Source: Lachnospiraceae bacterium
GTDB taxonomy: Bacteria > Bacillota > Clostridia > Lachnospirales > Lachnospiraceae
Direction of reading: 5' to 3'
DNA: 64,000 bases
NCBI GenBank assembly: GCA_910576125.1
Contig: CAJTHM010000004.1
Coordinates: 240,869-304,868 of the forward strand
Position 1 is the first letter of the stretch. Each line of letters begins with the position of its first letter. Below the pieces are notes generated by a model. That model was not told where the DNA came from and did no database searches. It saw only the letters and a list, made by a program, of their open reading frames with translations. Of this stretch, positions 25,797-33,869 are shown piece after piece. A program made the translations under genes and the position numbers.

Positions 25797-25819
25797 CCTC
25801 GGGCCAACTTGGCCCGAAG
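25797..25819. repeat. ICE palindrome copy 8
   Basis: Arms CCTCGGGCCA and TGGCCCGAAG, directly before the ribosome site of the YodL-like gene. Confidence 0.85.
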
Positions 25820-25891
25820 CGTCTTTTGTTACGAAATACCCCCGTAAACCGGGCCGGCAGGCATTAAGATACCTCCGCCCGGAAAACAGGG

Positions 25892-26314
25892 TCAGAAACC
25901 CTTGGAATCACTGGCTTCTGGCAGGCCTAAATCGTAACGGCCCTGCCCGGGTTTTGCGCGTTTCTTCCTCATGCGCTCCCGGCTCCTGCGGCGGTTCCCC
26001 TCGTCCTTGCAGGCCGGGGAGCAGTAGGCCTGCCTGCCCTCCGGGAGAAAAGGCTTCCCACAGACGGCGCAGGGCTTCGTGTCCGGCGGCGGCCCTTCCT
26101 CACAGACGGCCTTTTCCAGCACCGGGTCCAGCGGGAGGACACTCCCACGGAAATAGCGGCAGAAAGAACCCGTCCAGCCTTTCCCCAGCATGTAGCAGGG
26201 ACCGTCCAGCGGAAGGCAGACGTCCTCCCCGCTGTCATAGTTGGCGCACCAGCCCGTGACAAGCCGCCGGATTCCTTTCCGCTCGTCCCGGTCCAGCTCC
26301 CGGCCCACGGTCAA
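25892..26314 (-). CDS. Cysteine-rich VLP-domain protein
   Basis: 140-aa protein with two Cys clusters: LVTGWCANYDSGEDVCLPLD with GPCYMLG and SFCRYFRGSVLPLDPVLEKA, then CAVCGKPFLPEGRQAYCSPA plus a following Cys, a treble-clef-like zinc site followed by a basic tail (RRRSRERMRKKR). The VLPLDP motif gives the family its name (Cys-rich VLP). The start is set at TTG 26314, overlapping the upstream TGA; there is no clear ribosome site because the ICE palindrome lies 3 bp upstream. Probably nucleic-acid binding; function unknown. Confidence 0.65.
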   Translation of the reverse strand: MTVGRELDRDERKGIRRLVTGWCANYDSGEDVCLPLDGPCYMLGKGWTGSFCRYFRGSVLPLDPVLEKAVCEEGPPPDTKPCAVCGKPFLPEGRQAYCSPACKDEGNRRRSRERMRKKRAKPGQGRYDLGLPEASDSKGF

Positions 26315-26502
26315 TGCCCCGGGCCAGGCTGGCCCGAAATGCGGGGCTCCACGATCAGGGTGCGGAACTTCTTCCGGCACCGCCCCCGCCGTCCCTTGCA
26401 CTCCTTTAAGTAGCGGCACCCGGCGCAGGGGTCGGCGCCTCCCCGTCCCGGGCGGGGCGTCTCCTTCATCATCCTTTCAAATTCGCTGTCCGTAAAATTC
26501 AT
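26311..26502 (-). CDS. Small Cys-rich ICE protein
   Basis: 63 aa: MNFTDSEFERMMKETPRPGR, then ADPCAGCRYLKECKGRRGRC, with four cysteines spaced C-x2-C-x6-C-x6-C and a basic stretch RCRKKFRTLI. Looks like a small metal- or nucleic-acid-binding protein. Its 3' end is formed by an ICE palindrome, giving the tail RISGQPGPGH. It overlaps both neighbours by 4 bp. Confidence 0.55.
   Translation of the reverse strand: MNFTDSEFERMMKETPRPGRGGADPCAGCRYLKECKGRRGRCRKKFRTLIVEPRISGQPGPGH
26317..26339. repeat. ICE palindrome copy 9
   Basis: Arms CCCCGGGCCA and TGGCCCGAAA; inside the end of the small Cys-rich gene and 3 bp before the VLP-domain gene start. Confidence 0.75.
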
Positions 26503-27122
26503 TCCCCATCCTCCGTTTCCTCGATTTCCTCTATGTCGCCGTAGGGGTCGTCCTCGTCCTCATAGCCGTATTCCCCGTCGTCCATGTCAGGAGCTTCATG
26601 CTTCGGGCGGTATATCTTGAAATAATACCCGGCCCCGCCTCCGGCCAGCAGGACGGCGGCAACCACCAGAATGTTTCCCATAGGGAACCCGGATGGTTTC
26701 TCCGGTTCGGGTTCAGGCTCCGGTTCCGTGGGAGGCTCTGTCTCCGGTTCCTGCTCCATGACCGGCTCCGTCACCTCCGGCTCCGGGGCTTTCTCCGCAA
26801 GGGCCAGCAGGTCCTTCTCCGTGACCGCGTTCAGGAAATAGACGTTCTGCCCCTCCCGCTGGCGGTCGATAATCAGATAGAACACGTTCTCGCTGGGGGT
26901 AGTGATGGTGAAGAACTCCTTGCCGTCCCCGTCCGTGGCGTTGTCCACCACGGTCCCGGTGCCCTCCGGGGTGAAGGGCTTCGCCGTGGTCCCTTCCTCC
27001 GTTTCCGGGGCGGTCTCCTCCGCCGGCTCGCTGCTCTGGGCGTAGGCCGTCAGGGACATGCTGGTAAGGGAGAGCAGAGCGGAGAGGATAAGCGCCGCCC
27101 TGCGGATCAGGTTATTCTTCAT
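26499..27122 (-). CDS. DUF4366-type secreted/membrane ICE protein
   Basis: 207 aa. Signal peptide MKNNLIRRAALILSALLSLT ... LTAYAQS, then an acidic linker, the conserved core KEFFTITTPSENVFYLIIDR and QNVYFLNAVTEKDLLALAEK, a Glu/Pro-rich spacer (EPEPEPEPEK), one C-terminal membrane helix (ILVVAAVLLAGGGAGYYFKI) and an acidic cytoplasmic tail. Belongs to the DUF4366 family encoded next to NlpC/P60 genes in Tn1549-type ICEs; probably part of the envelope-side transfer machinery. AAGGAGG lies 9 nt before ATG 27122. Confidence 0.78.
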   Translation of the reverse strand: MKNNLIRRAALILSALLSLTSMSLTAYAQSSEPAEETAPETEEGTTAKPFTPEGTGTVVDNATDGDGKEFFTITTPSENVFYLIIDRQREGQNVYFLNAVTEKDLLALAEKAPEPEVTEPVMEQEPETEPPTEPEPEPEPEKPSGFPMGNILVVAAVLLAGGGAGYYFKIYRPKHEAPDMDDGEYGYEDEDDPYGDIEEIEETEDGE

Positions 27123-27366
27123 GTTCGGAATCCTCCTTTCTGGTGCCGGGCTTCGGGACAAGTTGGCCCGGGGTGGAAACGTTGGGGTTGTCGAGGAAGG
27201 ACAGGAGCTCGGCGGGGGTCAGCTTCAAAGAGCGGACCGCCTGCACGATCATCACGTTCTCTTCCTCCTGTTTCTGCTTCTCCAGATCCCGGACCCTGGC
27301 CTGCCACTCGGCGGCCTTCTCCCGGGCCTTCAAAAGCTCCTTTTCGATTTTTTCAAGCCTGCTCAT
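27112..27366 (-). CDS. DUF4315-family ICE protein
   Basis: 84 aa: MSRLEKIEKELLKAREKAAE is a coiled coil continuing to KQKQEEENVMIVQAVRSLKL, then TPAELLSFLDNP. DUF4315 proteins are always found between the NlpC/P60 gene and DUF4366; function unknown. The tail (STPGQLVPKPGTRKEDSEHEE-type) is partly coded by an ICE palindrome. Overlaps the DUF4366 gene by 11 bp. Confidence 0.75.
   Translation of the reverse strand: MSRLEKIEKELLKAREKAAEWQARVRDLEKQKQEEENVMIVQAVRSLKLTPAELLSFLDNPNVSTPGQLVPKPGTRKEDSEHEE
27151..27173. repeat. ICE palindrome copy 10
   Basis: Arms CTTCGGGACA and TGGCCCGGGG; within the DUF4315 3' end, 29 bp upstream of the DUF4366 start. Left half-site is the TGTCCC variant. Confidence 0.7.
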
Positions 27367-27386
27367 GCAGCCCTCCTTTCAGAAAA

Positions 27387-29510
27387 TCAGTTGAAACGCC
27401 CAAAGGTCAGATAATGCTGCTGCCAGTAGGGCGTGTTGATACTGGCGTAGCTGATGGGATTCCCACAGTGAATCATCATCCCGTTGCCTACATAAATCCC
27501 CACATGGCTGGCCCCGCTGGTGTTGTAGGTGCCCTGGAAGAAGATCAGGTCCCCCGGCCTTGCGTCCGCGCTTGATACCCGGGCGCACTGGTTCAAAATC
27601 CCGTTGGCGGTGGTGCGGGGCAGGTTATGGACGCCCGAGTGGGTGTAGACCCAGCAGACGAAGCCGGAGCAGTCGAAGCTGGTGCTGGGGGATGAGCCGC
27701 CCCACACATACGGATAGCCCAGATACTTTTCGGCCTCTGCAATCAGGGCGGCAAATGCCGGGTCGGAAAGGGCCTCCCCTGGTACGGTGTAGTCGCTCCC
27801 CGGGTCATGTCCGCCGCCGTTCCCGGAGTAGATGTCGTCCCACAGATAGGGCTTGTTGCCTTTCAGCTCCAGCAGGACGTCATAGAGCTCTTTCTGTTCC
27901 GTGTCCAGCCGGGAGGCGACGACGGCCGGGAGCGTCCGGTTCTCCAGCCGCACATGGAGGATGTAATACTCATAGGCCACCTCCACCTCGTACTCGTATT
28001 CCTCGGTGGTGGTCTCGCCGGTCTCCGGGTCCGTGCTGGTGGAGGTGCCGGTCCGGGTCTCCGTGCGGTAGCGCGTCTCCACTTCCTCGGTCAGCGTCAG
28101 CTTATACTGGGCCTCGAACAATGCCCGAAGCTCCCCCTGCACGTCCTCACGGGTATAGGTGCGGAGCTTTGCAATCAGGTAGGAGGTCAGCTCATAGGGG
28201 TTGTGCTCCAGCTCGTCCACACGGTAGCGGTACTCGTCATAGCCGGGGTGGGTGCGCTCAATGTCTGCCACTTCCTGCCGCAATGCGTTTTCAAGGGCGG
28301 TATAGTCCTCGTTGGCCCCTAAGATGTCCCCGTCCTCGGCGGTGTAGGAGGTGCCTACCACGGCGTTCACCATGCCGGTGCCAAGGGAAGGGAGGGCGGA
28401 AAAGACAGAGTTGATAATCAGGAAAACGCAGAACAGCAGCAGGACCACAACGGCTCCGCCCTTATGATTGCGGACAAATAATGCCAGCTTTTCCGCCGCC
28501 TTCTCGACCGTGCCGGCCGCCTTCCCCGTGGCTTTGGCCCCCTGCCTTGCCGCCTCCCTGGCCTCTTTGGCGTACTGCCGCTTGATTTTCCACTTCTGGG
28601 CCATGCGGGAGAGGTGGTTGCTCTGGAACTCCGGGTGTTCGGAAACCGCCTGCTGGTAACGGAGCTCGGCGTCTGCCTTCATGGCCCTGTGCTCCCATCT
28701 TTCCACCTGCCGGGCCGGGTGCTCCCGGATACGCCGCTTCGCGTAGCGGACTGCCTTATGGGCCCCGGCCTCGGCCAGCAGCTCGGTCTTGTGGGCGGCC
28801 TCTGTCCCCACGTTCTCGTGCTCGGCCTCATGGATTTTCCGGTGGCCGTAGGCCCAGAGGGTGGCTCCTGCTGCCGTGGCTGCCCGCTTTGCCGGGCCGG
28901 GAGGCTTGCCGGGCTTCTGGGCCGCCAGATGTTCCTTTGCCCTTTCCAGCCGGACAGCCGAATGTTCCGCCCGGCTCTGGGCCCGTTCCTGTTTCTTTTC
29001 CTGCCGGGGCTTCTTTTCCGTGGAGGCACTGCCTTCCTCCCGGTGGCTCTCCGTTCTGGAATCCGCCGCTTTCTCCCGGCCGCCTCCCTTCCCGGTGTCT
29101 GCCTCTTTCTCCCGGTAGACTCCCTTCCCGGAAGCTGCCGCTTTCTCTTGGTAGGCTTCTTCTCTGGAAGCTGTTTCTTTCTCCCGGTAGGCTCCTTTCC
29201 CGGAAGCTGTCTCTTTCTCCCTATAGGCCCCCTTCCCGGTATCTGCCCTTTTCTTCTGGTAGCCGTCCGCTTTGGCGTCTGCCCGTCCCTCCTTTGAGGC
29301 CTCCGTCTCTTTCGGGGAATCCTCCTGGTGGAGCCTGGAAGAGAACTTCTCCCGTTCCCCGTCCTGCTTGAATTTCCCGGTGCCCTGGGGCTTCGGGCCA
29401 ACCTGGCCCGAAGCGCCTTCCCCGGACTGTCCGGCCACTTCTTCCTCGGAAAAATGGAGCCGCCCCCGCTTCACGCGCTTTCCCGGCGGCCCCTCTGTTT
29501 GTCTGGCGAT
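27387..29510 (-). CDS. NlpC/P60 cell-wall hydrolase of the conjugation apparatus
   Basis: About 707 aa. Opens the peptidoglycan for the mating channel. N-terminal cytoplasmic region is basic with tandem 12-residue repeats of KGAYREKETASG type; membrane helix GGAVVVLLLFCVFLIINSVF; an extracellular coiled region; and the C-terminal NlpC/P60 domain with catalytic Cys in STSFDCSGFVCWVYTHSG and His in GASHVGIYVGNGMMIHCG. The start is uncertain: ATG 29552 is only 2-3 nt after a GGAGG, whereas an ATC at 29510 (IARQTEGPPGKRVKRGR) has AAGGAGG at 7 nt and fits the family N terminus. Between virB4 and DUF4315. Confidence 0.85.
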   Translation of the reverse strand: MARQTEGPPGKRVKRGRLHFSEEEVAGQSGEGASGQVGPKPQGTGKFKQDGEREKFSSRLHQEDSPKETEASKEGRADAKADGYQKKRADTGKGAYREKETASGKGAYREKETASREEAYQEKAAASGKGVYREKEADTGKGGGREKAADSRTESHREEGSASTEKKPRQEKKQERAQSRAEHSAVRLERAKEHLAAQKPGKPPGPAKRAATAAGATLWAYGHRKIHEAEHENVGTEAAHKTELLAEAGAHKAVRYAKRRIREHPARQVERWEHRAMKADAELRYQQAVSEHPEFQSNHLSRMAQKWKIKRQYAKEAREAARQGAKATGKAAGTVEKAAEKLALFVRNHKGGAVVVLLLFCVFLIINSVFSALPSLGTGMVNAVVGTSYTAEDGDILGANEDYTALENALRQEVADIERTHPGYDEYRYRVDELEHNPYELTSYLIAKLRTYTREDVQGELRALFEAQYKLTLTEEVETRYRTETRTGTSTSTDPETGETTTEEYEYEVEVAYEYYILHVRLENRTLPAVVASRLDTEQKELYDVLLELKGNKPYLWDDIYSGNGGGHDPGSDYTVPGEALSDPAFAALIAEAEKYLGYPYVWGGSSPSTSFDCSGFVCWVYTHSGVHNLPRTTANGILNQCARVSSADARPGDLIFFQGTYNTSGASHVGIYVGNGMMIHCGNPISYASINTPYWQQHYLTFGRFN
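29060..29270 (-). repeat. 36-bp tandem repeats inside the NlpC/P60 gene
   Basis: About five to six imperfect copies of a 12-codon unit (KGAYREKETASG, KGAYREKETASR, EEAYQEKAAASG, KGVYREKEADTG, KGGGREKAADSR). Prone to copy-number change by slippage. Confidence 0.8.
29391..29413. repeat. ICE palindrome copy 11
   Basis: Arms CTTCGGGCCA and TGGCCCGAAG, perfect, inside the N-terminal coding part of the NlpC/P60 gene (codes SGQVGPKP). Confidence 0.85.
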
Positions 29511-29582
29511 AAAAGCACCTCCTTCCTCTGGATAGGAAAAGAGCCAGCCCATACCCTCCGGTACCGCGCTGGCAGGTCACGG

Positions 29583-29605
29583 CCTCGGGCCAACTTGGCC
29601 CGAAG
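29583..29605. repeat. ICE palindrome copy 12
   Basis: Arms CCTCGGGCCA and TGGCCCGAAG, between the virB4 stop and the NlpC/P60 start. Confidence 0.85.
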
Positions 29606-29613
29606 CCCGGTTG

Positions 29614-32028
29614 CTATTCCTCTGCGGCCTCCGTTTTTCTGTCCTCGGGCCGGGTGGTCATAATGGAGTAGAGCTTCGTATTCTTCGGAAAACGGTCAAC
29701 AAAGGGGATCGTCACGTTCCCGAAGAACAGCAGCCCCTCCCCGGAATTGCTGTGCGTCACATAGGAGAGCTGGTGGGGGCTTATCCCCAGCTGCTTCGCC
29801 AGAATCTGCCGGTCCCCCTGCGCCTGGGAGAGAAGCACCATGAAATCGCTGTTCTCGAAGATGTTCTCAATCTGCCGGGAGGCAAGGAGGTCCTTCACGT
29901 TCTGGGTCAGGGCGCTGGGGACGCAGCCCTTTTTGCGGAGCATCTTCCAGATGGTCACGAAATAACTGGAAGTCAATTCGTCCTGCAAAAGTACATGAAA
30001 CTCGTCATAGTAGCACCATGTGGAGAGGCCCCGGGCGAAATTGTGGGAAACCTGGCTGTTCATCAGGTCGTTGATGATGTGCATGGCTATGGTGCGGAGG
30101 CCCGCCCCCAGCCGTTTCAAATCAAAGCACACCACCCGGGCGTCCTGGTAGCCCACGTTGGTCTTGTGGTTGAAGATGTTCAGGGAGCCGGACACATAGA
30201 TTTCAAGGGCCGTCGCCAGCCGTTTGGCCTCCGCCTCCGTCTGCTTGCAGAGAAGGTCATAAAAGTCCTGCAAGGTGGGGAGGGGCGTATGCCCCGGGTC
30301 GTTGAGGAAGTCCCGGTACACCATCCGGGCGCACCGGTCAATGATGGTCCGCTCCACGGGCTGCAGCCCATCCTTGCCTCCCACAATGAGCTCCATCAGG
30401 GAGAGGATGAAATCGCATTTTAAGCTGATGGGCGAAACCTCGTCGTCCACGCTCACATCCAAATCCATTGGATTGATATGGTGGGGGCTGTTGGGCGCGA
30501 TCTCCACCACAAGCCCGTCACTGCCGAACTGGCGCACCAGAGGGGAGTATTCGCCCATTGGATCCAGTATGATAATGCGGTCATTGGTGGCGAGGAACAC
30601 GTTCACAAGCTCCCGTTTCCCGGCGAAGCTCTTCCCGGAGCCCGGCACGCCAAGATACAGTCCGTTGGGGTTTTTCAGCTTCTTGCGGTCTGCCATGATG
30701 ACATTGTGGGAAAGGGCGTTCAGGCCGTAGTAGACCGCCTCCCCGTCCATGCACAGCTCCTGGGTCATGAAGGGCACAAAGATAGCGGTGGAGCTGGTGG
30801 TCATGCCCCGCTGGATCTCTATGCCGTTGAGGCCGAGAGGGAGGCTTGACATCAGCCCCTGCTCCTGCTGGAAGTCCAGCCGTTTCAGGGAGCAGTTGTA
30901 TTTCTGCATGATACCGGAGACCGTGAAAAGGTCGTTGTCCAGCTCCCGGCGGGTGGCCGCCGTGTTCACCACAAGGAAGGTCAGGAGGAACATCCTTTCA
31001 TTGCGGCTCTGCAAATCGGTCAGCAGGTTCTTTGCGTCCTGGCTGAACGTCACAAGGTCCGGGGGCAGGATGTCCATATCGTAGCCGGAGCGGACCGCCT
31101 TCTTCTGTTCCTCCACCTTCATTTTGTCAATGTCTGAAACCTTCCCTTTAATGGTCTTGATGGCCTTCGCCTGGTCCACCGTCTGTATGTGCATGGTGAT
31201 GGTCATTTCCGCGTCCACCTCCAGCAGCTCCGCAAGGAGCTTGTCGGAAAGCTCCGAGGCCATGATCTGCATATAGGAGGCGGCGCCCCATGTGGCCCCC
31301 ATGCGGAAGAGGCGGCCCATACGGAAATCGAAGCTCTCCGGGGCGATAAAGTCCTTCGTGGAAAGCCCGGTGGCCGGAATCTGGCCCCATGTGAAGGAGA
31401 AGGGTTCCGTGCCGCCGGGGTGGAGCTGGCCGTGGAGGATCTCCAGCCGTTCCAGCCCGGAAAGGGGCCTTGACTGGACCCCCAGCTTTTTGAAGTTCCC
31501 GGAAATGTCGGCCTCCACCCGTTCCAGCCGGGGCTTTGCCGCCGCCGGGCTGTCGGCGGTGACGCCGAAGGTAATGAGTTTTGTCCGCACAATGCCGTTG
31601 TTGCTCTTTGCGATCTGGCCTTCCAGCATCTCCACATACTCGTCACGCATCCCGCTGTAGCTGTCCGTTTTCCGGGGGATGTTCACCCGGTACCTGTTGC
31701 CCGGGCGGCTCCGGTGGTTGATGAAGGAGAGCTGGACGGGAAGGGAGCTGTCAAAGGAATTGAGGAAAGCGCAGTACCCGTCAAAAATGGCGCTCTGGTC
31801 GTCTGCCTGCGCCAGCTGGTAGTTGATGTCCTCATACTCCATGCTCTTTGTGTAGAGCCTTCCGTCCACCCGGCAGATACCGTCCTTGTACATCTCACGG
31901 TAGGGAAGGGTCTGCTGGGCGGTCTGGAGCCCGGACGTTTTCCCCGCCCGGGGCTTTTTTGTGGCGCACCGGCGGTCAGGCTTTCCTGCCCTTGCGGCCG
32001 GCCGTTTCGCCTTTGGTTGTCTTTGCAA
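29614..32028 (-). CDS. virB4: VirB4/TrbE-type conjugation ATPase
   Basis: 804-aa ATPase that energises assembly of the transfer channel at the inner face of the membrane. Walker A is GVPGSGKSFAGKRELVN, Walker B region LSTWCYYDEFHVLL, with further conserved IILDPMGEYSPLVRQFG and MVLLSQAQGDRQILAKQLG. The start is a TTG (MQRQPKAKRPAARAG) inside the 3' end of prgI, with GGAGG 9 nt upstream, so the two genes overlap by 53 bp. Length and order match Tn1549-family VirB4. Confidence 0.93.
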   Translation of the reverse strand: MQRQPKAKRPAARAGKPDRRCATKKPRAGKTSGLQTAQQTLPYREMYKDGICRVDGRLYTKSMEYEDINYQLAQADDQSAIFDGYCAFLNSFDSSLPVQLSFINHRSRPGNRYRVNIPRKTDSYSGMRDEYVEMLEGQIAKSNNGIVRTKLITFGVTADSPAAAKPRLERVEADISGNFKKLGVQSRPLSGLERLEILHGQLHPGGTEPFSFTWGQIPATGLSTKDFIAPESFDFRMGRLFRMGATWGAASYMQIMASELSDKLLAELLEVDAEMTITMHIQTVDQAKAIKTIKGKVSDIDKMKVEEQKKAVRSGYDMDILPPDLVTFSQDAKNLLTDLQSRNERMFLLTFLVVNTAATRRELDNDLFTVSGIMQKYNCSLKRLDFQQEQGLMSSLPLGLNGIEIQRGMTTSSTAIFVPFMTQELCMDGEAVYYGLNALSHNVIMADRKKLKNPNGLYLGVPGSGKSFAGKRELVNVFLATNDRIIILDPMGEYSPLVRQFGSDGLVVEIAPNSPHHINPMDLDVSVDDEVSPISLKCDFILSLMELIVGGKDGLQPVERTIIDRCARMVYRDFLNDPGHTPLPTLQDFYDLLCKQTEAEAKRLATALEIYVSGSLNIFNHKTNVGYQDARVVCFDLKRLGAGLRTIAMHIINDLMNSQVSHNFARGLSTWCYYDEFHVLLQDELTSSYFVTIWKMLRKKGCVPSALTQNVKDLLASRQIENIFENSDFMVLLSQAQGDRQILAKQLGISPHQLSYVTHSNSGEGLLFFGNVTIPFVDRFPKNTKLYSIMTTRPEDRKTEAAEE

Positions 32029-32365
32029 TCGGCTTTTCCTCCTTTCGGTTCAAAAAAGCGTAGAAATTTTCAGTTCTGTAGGGCCGCACCCGTGGCGTCA
32101 GGAACCTTGCACGGATAATGTTGCGGAGCACCTTCTCAAAGGGAAGGCCGTCCTTCTCGTACATGGCAAACAGAAAGCACGGGAGCATGAGCCCGATCAT
32201 CAGGAACAGAGCAATGCTGTTCCCGATATGGGAGCGGGTGAACAGGTAAAAGGGTACGCCTGTCCCACCCGCTATGGAAAAACAGATAAGCTGGCGCTTC
32301 GTTAAGTTGAAGGCCAGCTTGGTCTTGATACGGTTCAAATCGTTTGGCACTGGCACATAGGCCAT
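31976..32365 (-). CDS. prgI: PrgI-family membrane protein
   Basis: 129 aa. Begins MAYVPVPNDLNRIKTKLAFN, then two membrane helices (LICFSIAGGTGVPFYLF and SIALFLMIGLMLPCFLFAMY) and a basic C-terminal tail. PrgI/TcpE-like proteins are small VirB3-like components that accompany VirB4. GGAGG precedes ATG 32365, itself just after an ICE palindrome. Confidence 0.85.
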   Translation of the reverse strand: MAYVPVPNDLNRIKTKLAFNLTKRQLICFSIAGGTGVPFYLFTRSHIGNSIALFLMIGLMLPCFLFAMYEKDGLPFEKVLRNIIRARFLTPRVRPYRTENFYAFLNRKEEKPIAKTTKGETAGRKGRKA

Positions 32366-32381
32366 AAGGTCCTCCTTTCCG

Positions 32382-32404
32382 CTTCGGGCCATGTTGGCCC
32401 GAAG
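32382..32404. repeat. ICE palindrome copy 13
   Basis: Arms CTTCGGGCCA and TGGCCCGAAG, 17 bp before the prgI start and abutting the preceding gene's end. Confidence 0.85.
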
Positions 32405-32410
32405 CTCGTC

Positions 32411-32761
32411 CTACCGCTCCGCGCCCTTTGCTGGCTTCTCCTTCTTCGGGGAGCGGGCGGCGTTCTCTTTGGCCGACTCCTTTGCCCCGGCCTCCAGCTG
32501 GCTCTTGATAGAGGGCGGCGATTCCTTTGTTTCCTCCTTTCCGGGCCGGGGCATGACGGCCCCGCCCTGATAGTCGTAGCCCGCCGCGTGGATGGCGGCG
32601 AGGGTCTCTTCTGATACCTTCTGGAAAAGAAGAAGGTCCGTGTCGGCCGCAAAGGCCAGCATGTCCCGCTCGTTAAATTCCTCCGGGAGCTTCCCGTGGA
32701 AGGCGGGGCGCGTGTCCCCGTTCCCGTCTGTCCTGTAGCGGCGAGGTGCCCGTCCCTGCAT
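32411..32761 (-). CDS. Conserved ICE protein between VirB6 and PrgI
   Basis: 116 aa, soluble and basic at both ends. The central part FNERDMLAFAADTDLLLFQK and VSEETLAAIHAAGYDYQGGA suggests a small folded domain; the tail is Lys/Ala-rich (AKESAKENAARSPKKEKPAK). Present in the same place in related ICEs; function unknown. AAGGAGG lies 7 nt upstream. Confidence 0.6.
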   Translation of the reverse strand: MQGRAPRRYRTDGNGDTRPAFHGKLPEEFNERDMLAFAADTDLLLFQKVSEETLAAIHAAGYDYQGGAVMPRPGKEETKESPPSIKSQLEAGAKESAKENAARSPKKEKPAKGAER

Positions 32762-32779
32762 GGTATCCCTCCTTTCCGG

Positions 32780-32802
32780 CTTCGGGCCAGGTTGGCCCGA
32801 GG
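32780..32802. repeat. ICE palindrome copy 14
   Basis: Arms CTTCGGGCCA and TGGCCCGAGG, between virB6 and the conserved gene, 19 bp before the latter. Confidence 0.8.
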
Positions 32803-32806
32803 CCCC

Positions 32807-33673
32807 TTAGTGCGCTCCCCATATGGACTTCGAGAGGCTCCCGGTCTTGAAGAGGACGAAGCACAGCAGCACCGTGTACCCCACGCAGGTCCAGATGGCC
32901 CCCATCAGGTCGCCGCCCGTGGCGATACCCTGCACCAGAACGGCGTAGATTGCCATGCAGACCATGATAAGCATCCCCTGGAACCCCACGGCGAAAAGGG
33001 ACTTGAAATAGTTGTGCCCCATGTGCCCGGCCTCCCGGTTGGCGATAGTGGCGAAGGGGATAGGGGCAAGGCTGGTCATCAGGTAAATTTCTATCATGCG
33101 CCCATAGACAATGACGAACACCACGATATTCAGGGCCGTCATGGTGAACTGCACGAAGAAGGATTGCAGGAATATCCCCAGCAGGGGGCCAAGCTCCATT
33201 GCCTCAAGCTGGGCCTGCATGTTCTCCAGCGCCTCCGGCGTGACGGCGGTGGAGCCCTGTATCAGCCCCGCCGACTGCTGCACTACATGCTGGGAGACGT
33301 CAAACACCGCCATGACGATGTTGAAGGTGTTGGAGAGCACCAGCACGGCGGCGAAGGTCTTGAAAATCCATTTGAAGAATATCCAGGTGTCGAAGTTGTG
33401 GAGGTTGTTGTGGTCCACCAGCATCTGGATGAGCTCGTAGGTCATCACGAAGGTCAGCACCAGCCCCGCTATGGGGAGGATGACGGTCTCGGAGAGCCGG
33501 CGTATCATGGAGAACACCCCGGCGTTCCATGCCGCCGGGGTCATCCCTACCTGTGCCGCGATCTCTCCGACCTGCTCGTTCACCCCCGTGAAGAGCCCGC
33601 CGAGGTTCTCCATGATACCCCCGACCAGAAGGGCTTTGAGCCATTCCGTGATGGCGTCGAAGATACTTTGCAT
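32807..33673 (-). CDS. VirB6/TrbL-like channel protein
   Basis: 288-aa polytopic membrane protein. Helices include LSETVILPIAGLVLTFVMTY, FKWIFKTFAAVLVLSNTFNI, TALNIVVFVIVYGRMIEIYL and GMLIMVCMAIYAVLVQGI; the conserved segment SLAPIPFATIANREAGHMGH lies in a cytoplasmic loop. It forms part of the inner-membrane channel. Starts 20 bp after the stop of the interrupted maff2 gene, so insertion of the nested element should also affect its expression, unless element promoters read through. Confidence 0.88.
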   Translation of the reverse strand: MQSIFDAITEWLKALLVGGIMENLGGLFTGVNEQVGEIAAQVGMTPAAWNAGVFSMIRRLSETVILPIAGLVLTFVMTYELIQMLVDHNNLHNFDTWIFFKWIFKTFAAVLVLSNTFNIVMAVFDVSQHVVQQSAGLIQGSTAVTPEALENMQAQLEAMELGPLLGIFLQSFFVQFTMTALNIVVFVIVYGRMIEIYLMTSLAPIPFATIANREAGHMGHNYFKSLFAVGFQGMLIMVCMAIYAVLVQGIATGGDLMGAIWTCVGYTVLLCFVLFKTGSLSKSIWGAH

Positions 33674-33693
33674 AGGTCACTCCTTTGGGAAAC

Positions 33694-33761
33694 TTAAAAC
33701 AGGTCAGCCAGCAGCGGGATCAGGTTCATGCCAAGGAGGACGATGCCCCCGCCGGCCATGA
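33694..33761 (-). pseudogene. maff2: maff2, C-terminal fragment
   Basis: Codes MAGGGIVLLGMNLIPLLADLF and stop. The N-terminal part is at 46511-46660. Both share the 7-bp core GCCATGA; joining there gives KQVMAGGG in frame. Confidence 0.85.
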
Positions 33762-33818
33762 GCTGTGTTATCCCCAATTAGTAGGAACAATACAGCTTTC
33801 TGGCGGGCGGCGGCACGT

Positions 33819-33829
33819 CAAGAAATATA
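33819..33829 (+). repeat. Nested element left terminal inverted repeat
   Basis: TCAAGAAATAT, about 58 bp inside the left end; its complement ATATTTCTTGA lies at 46436-46446 near the right end. Confidence 0.55.
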
Positions 33830-33869
33830 TATGGAGTTTTTAAAGAATCCCCCCGGAGCAGGGGAGCGG

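Noticed and set aside
28614..29371. Plus-strand frames of 160-227 codons opposite the NlpC/P60 gene.
   Set aside because: They are antisense shadows of the repeat-rich coding sequence.
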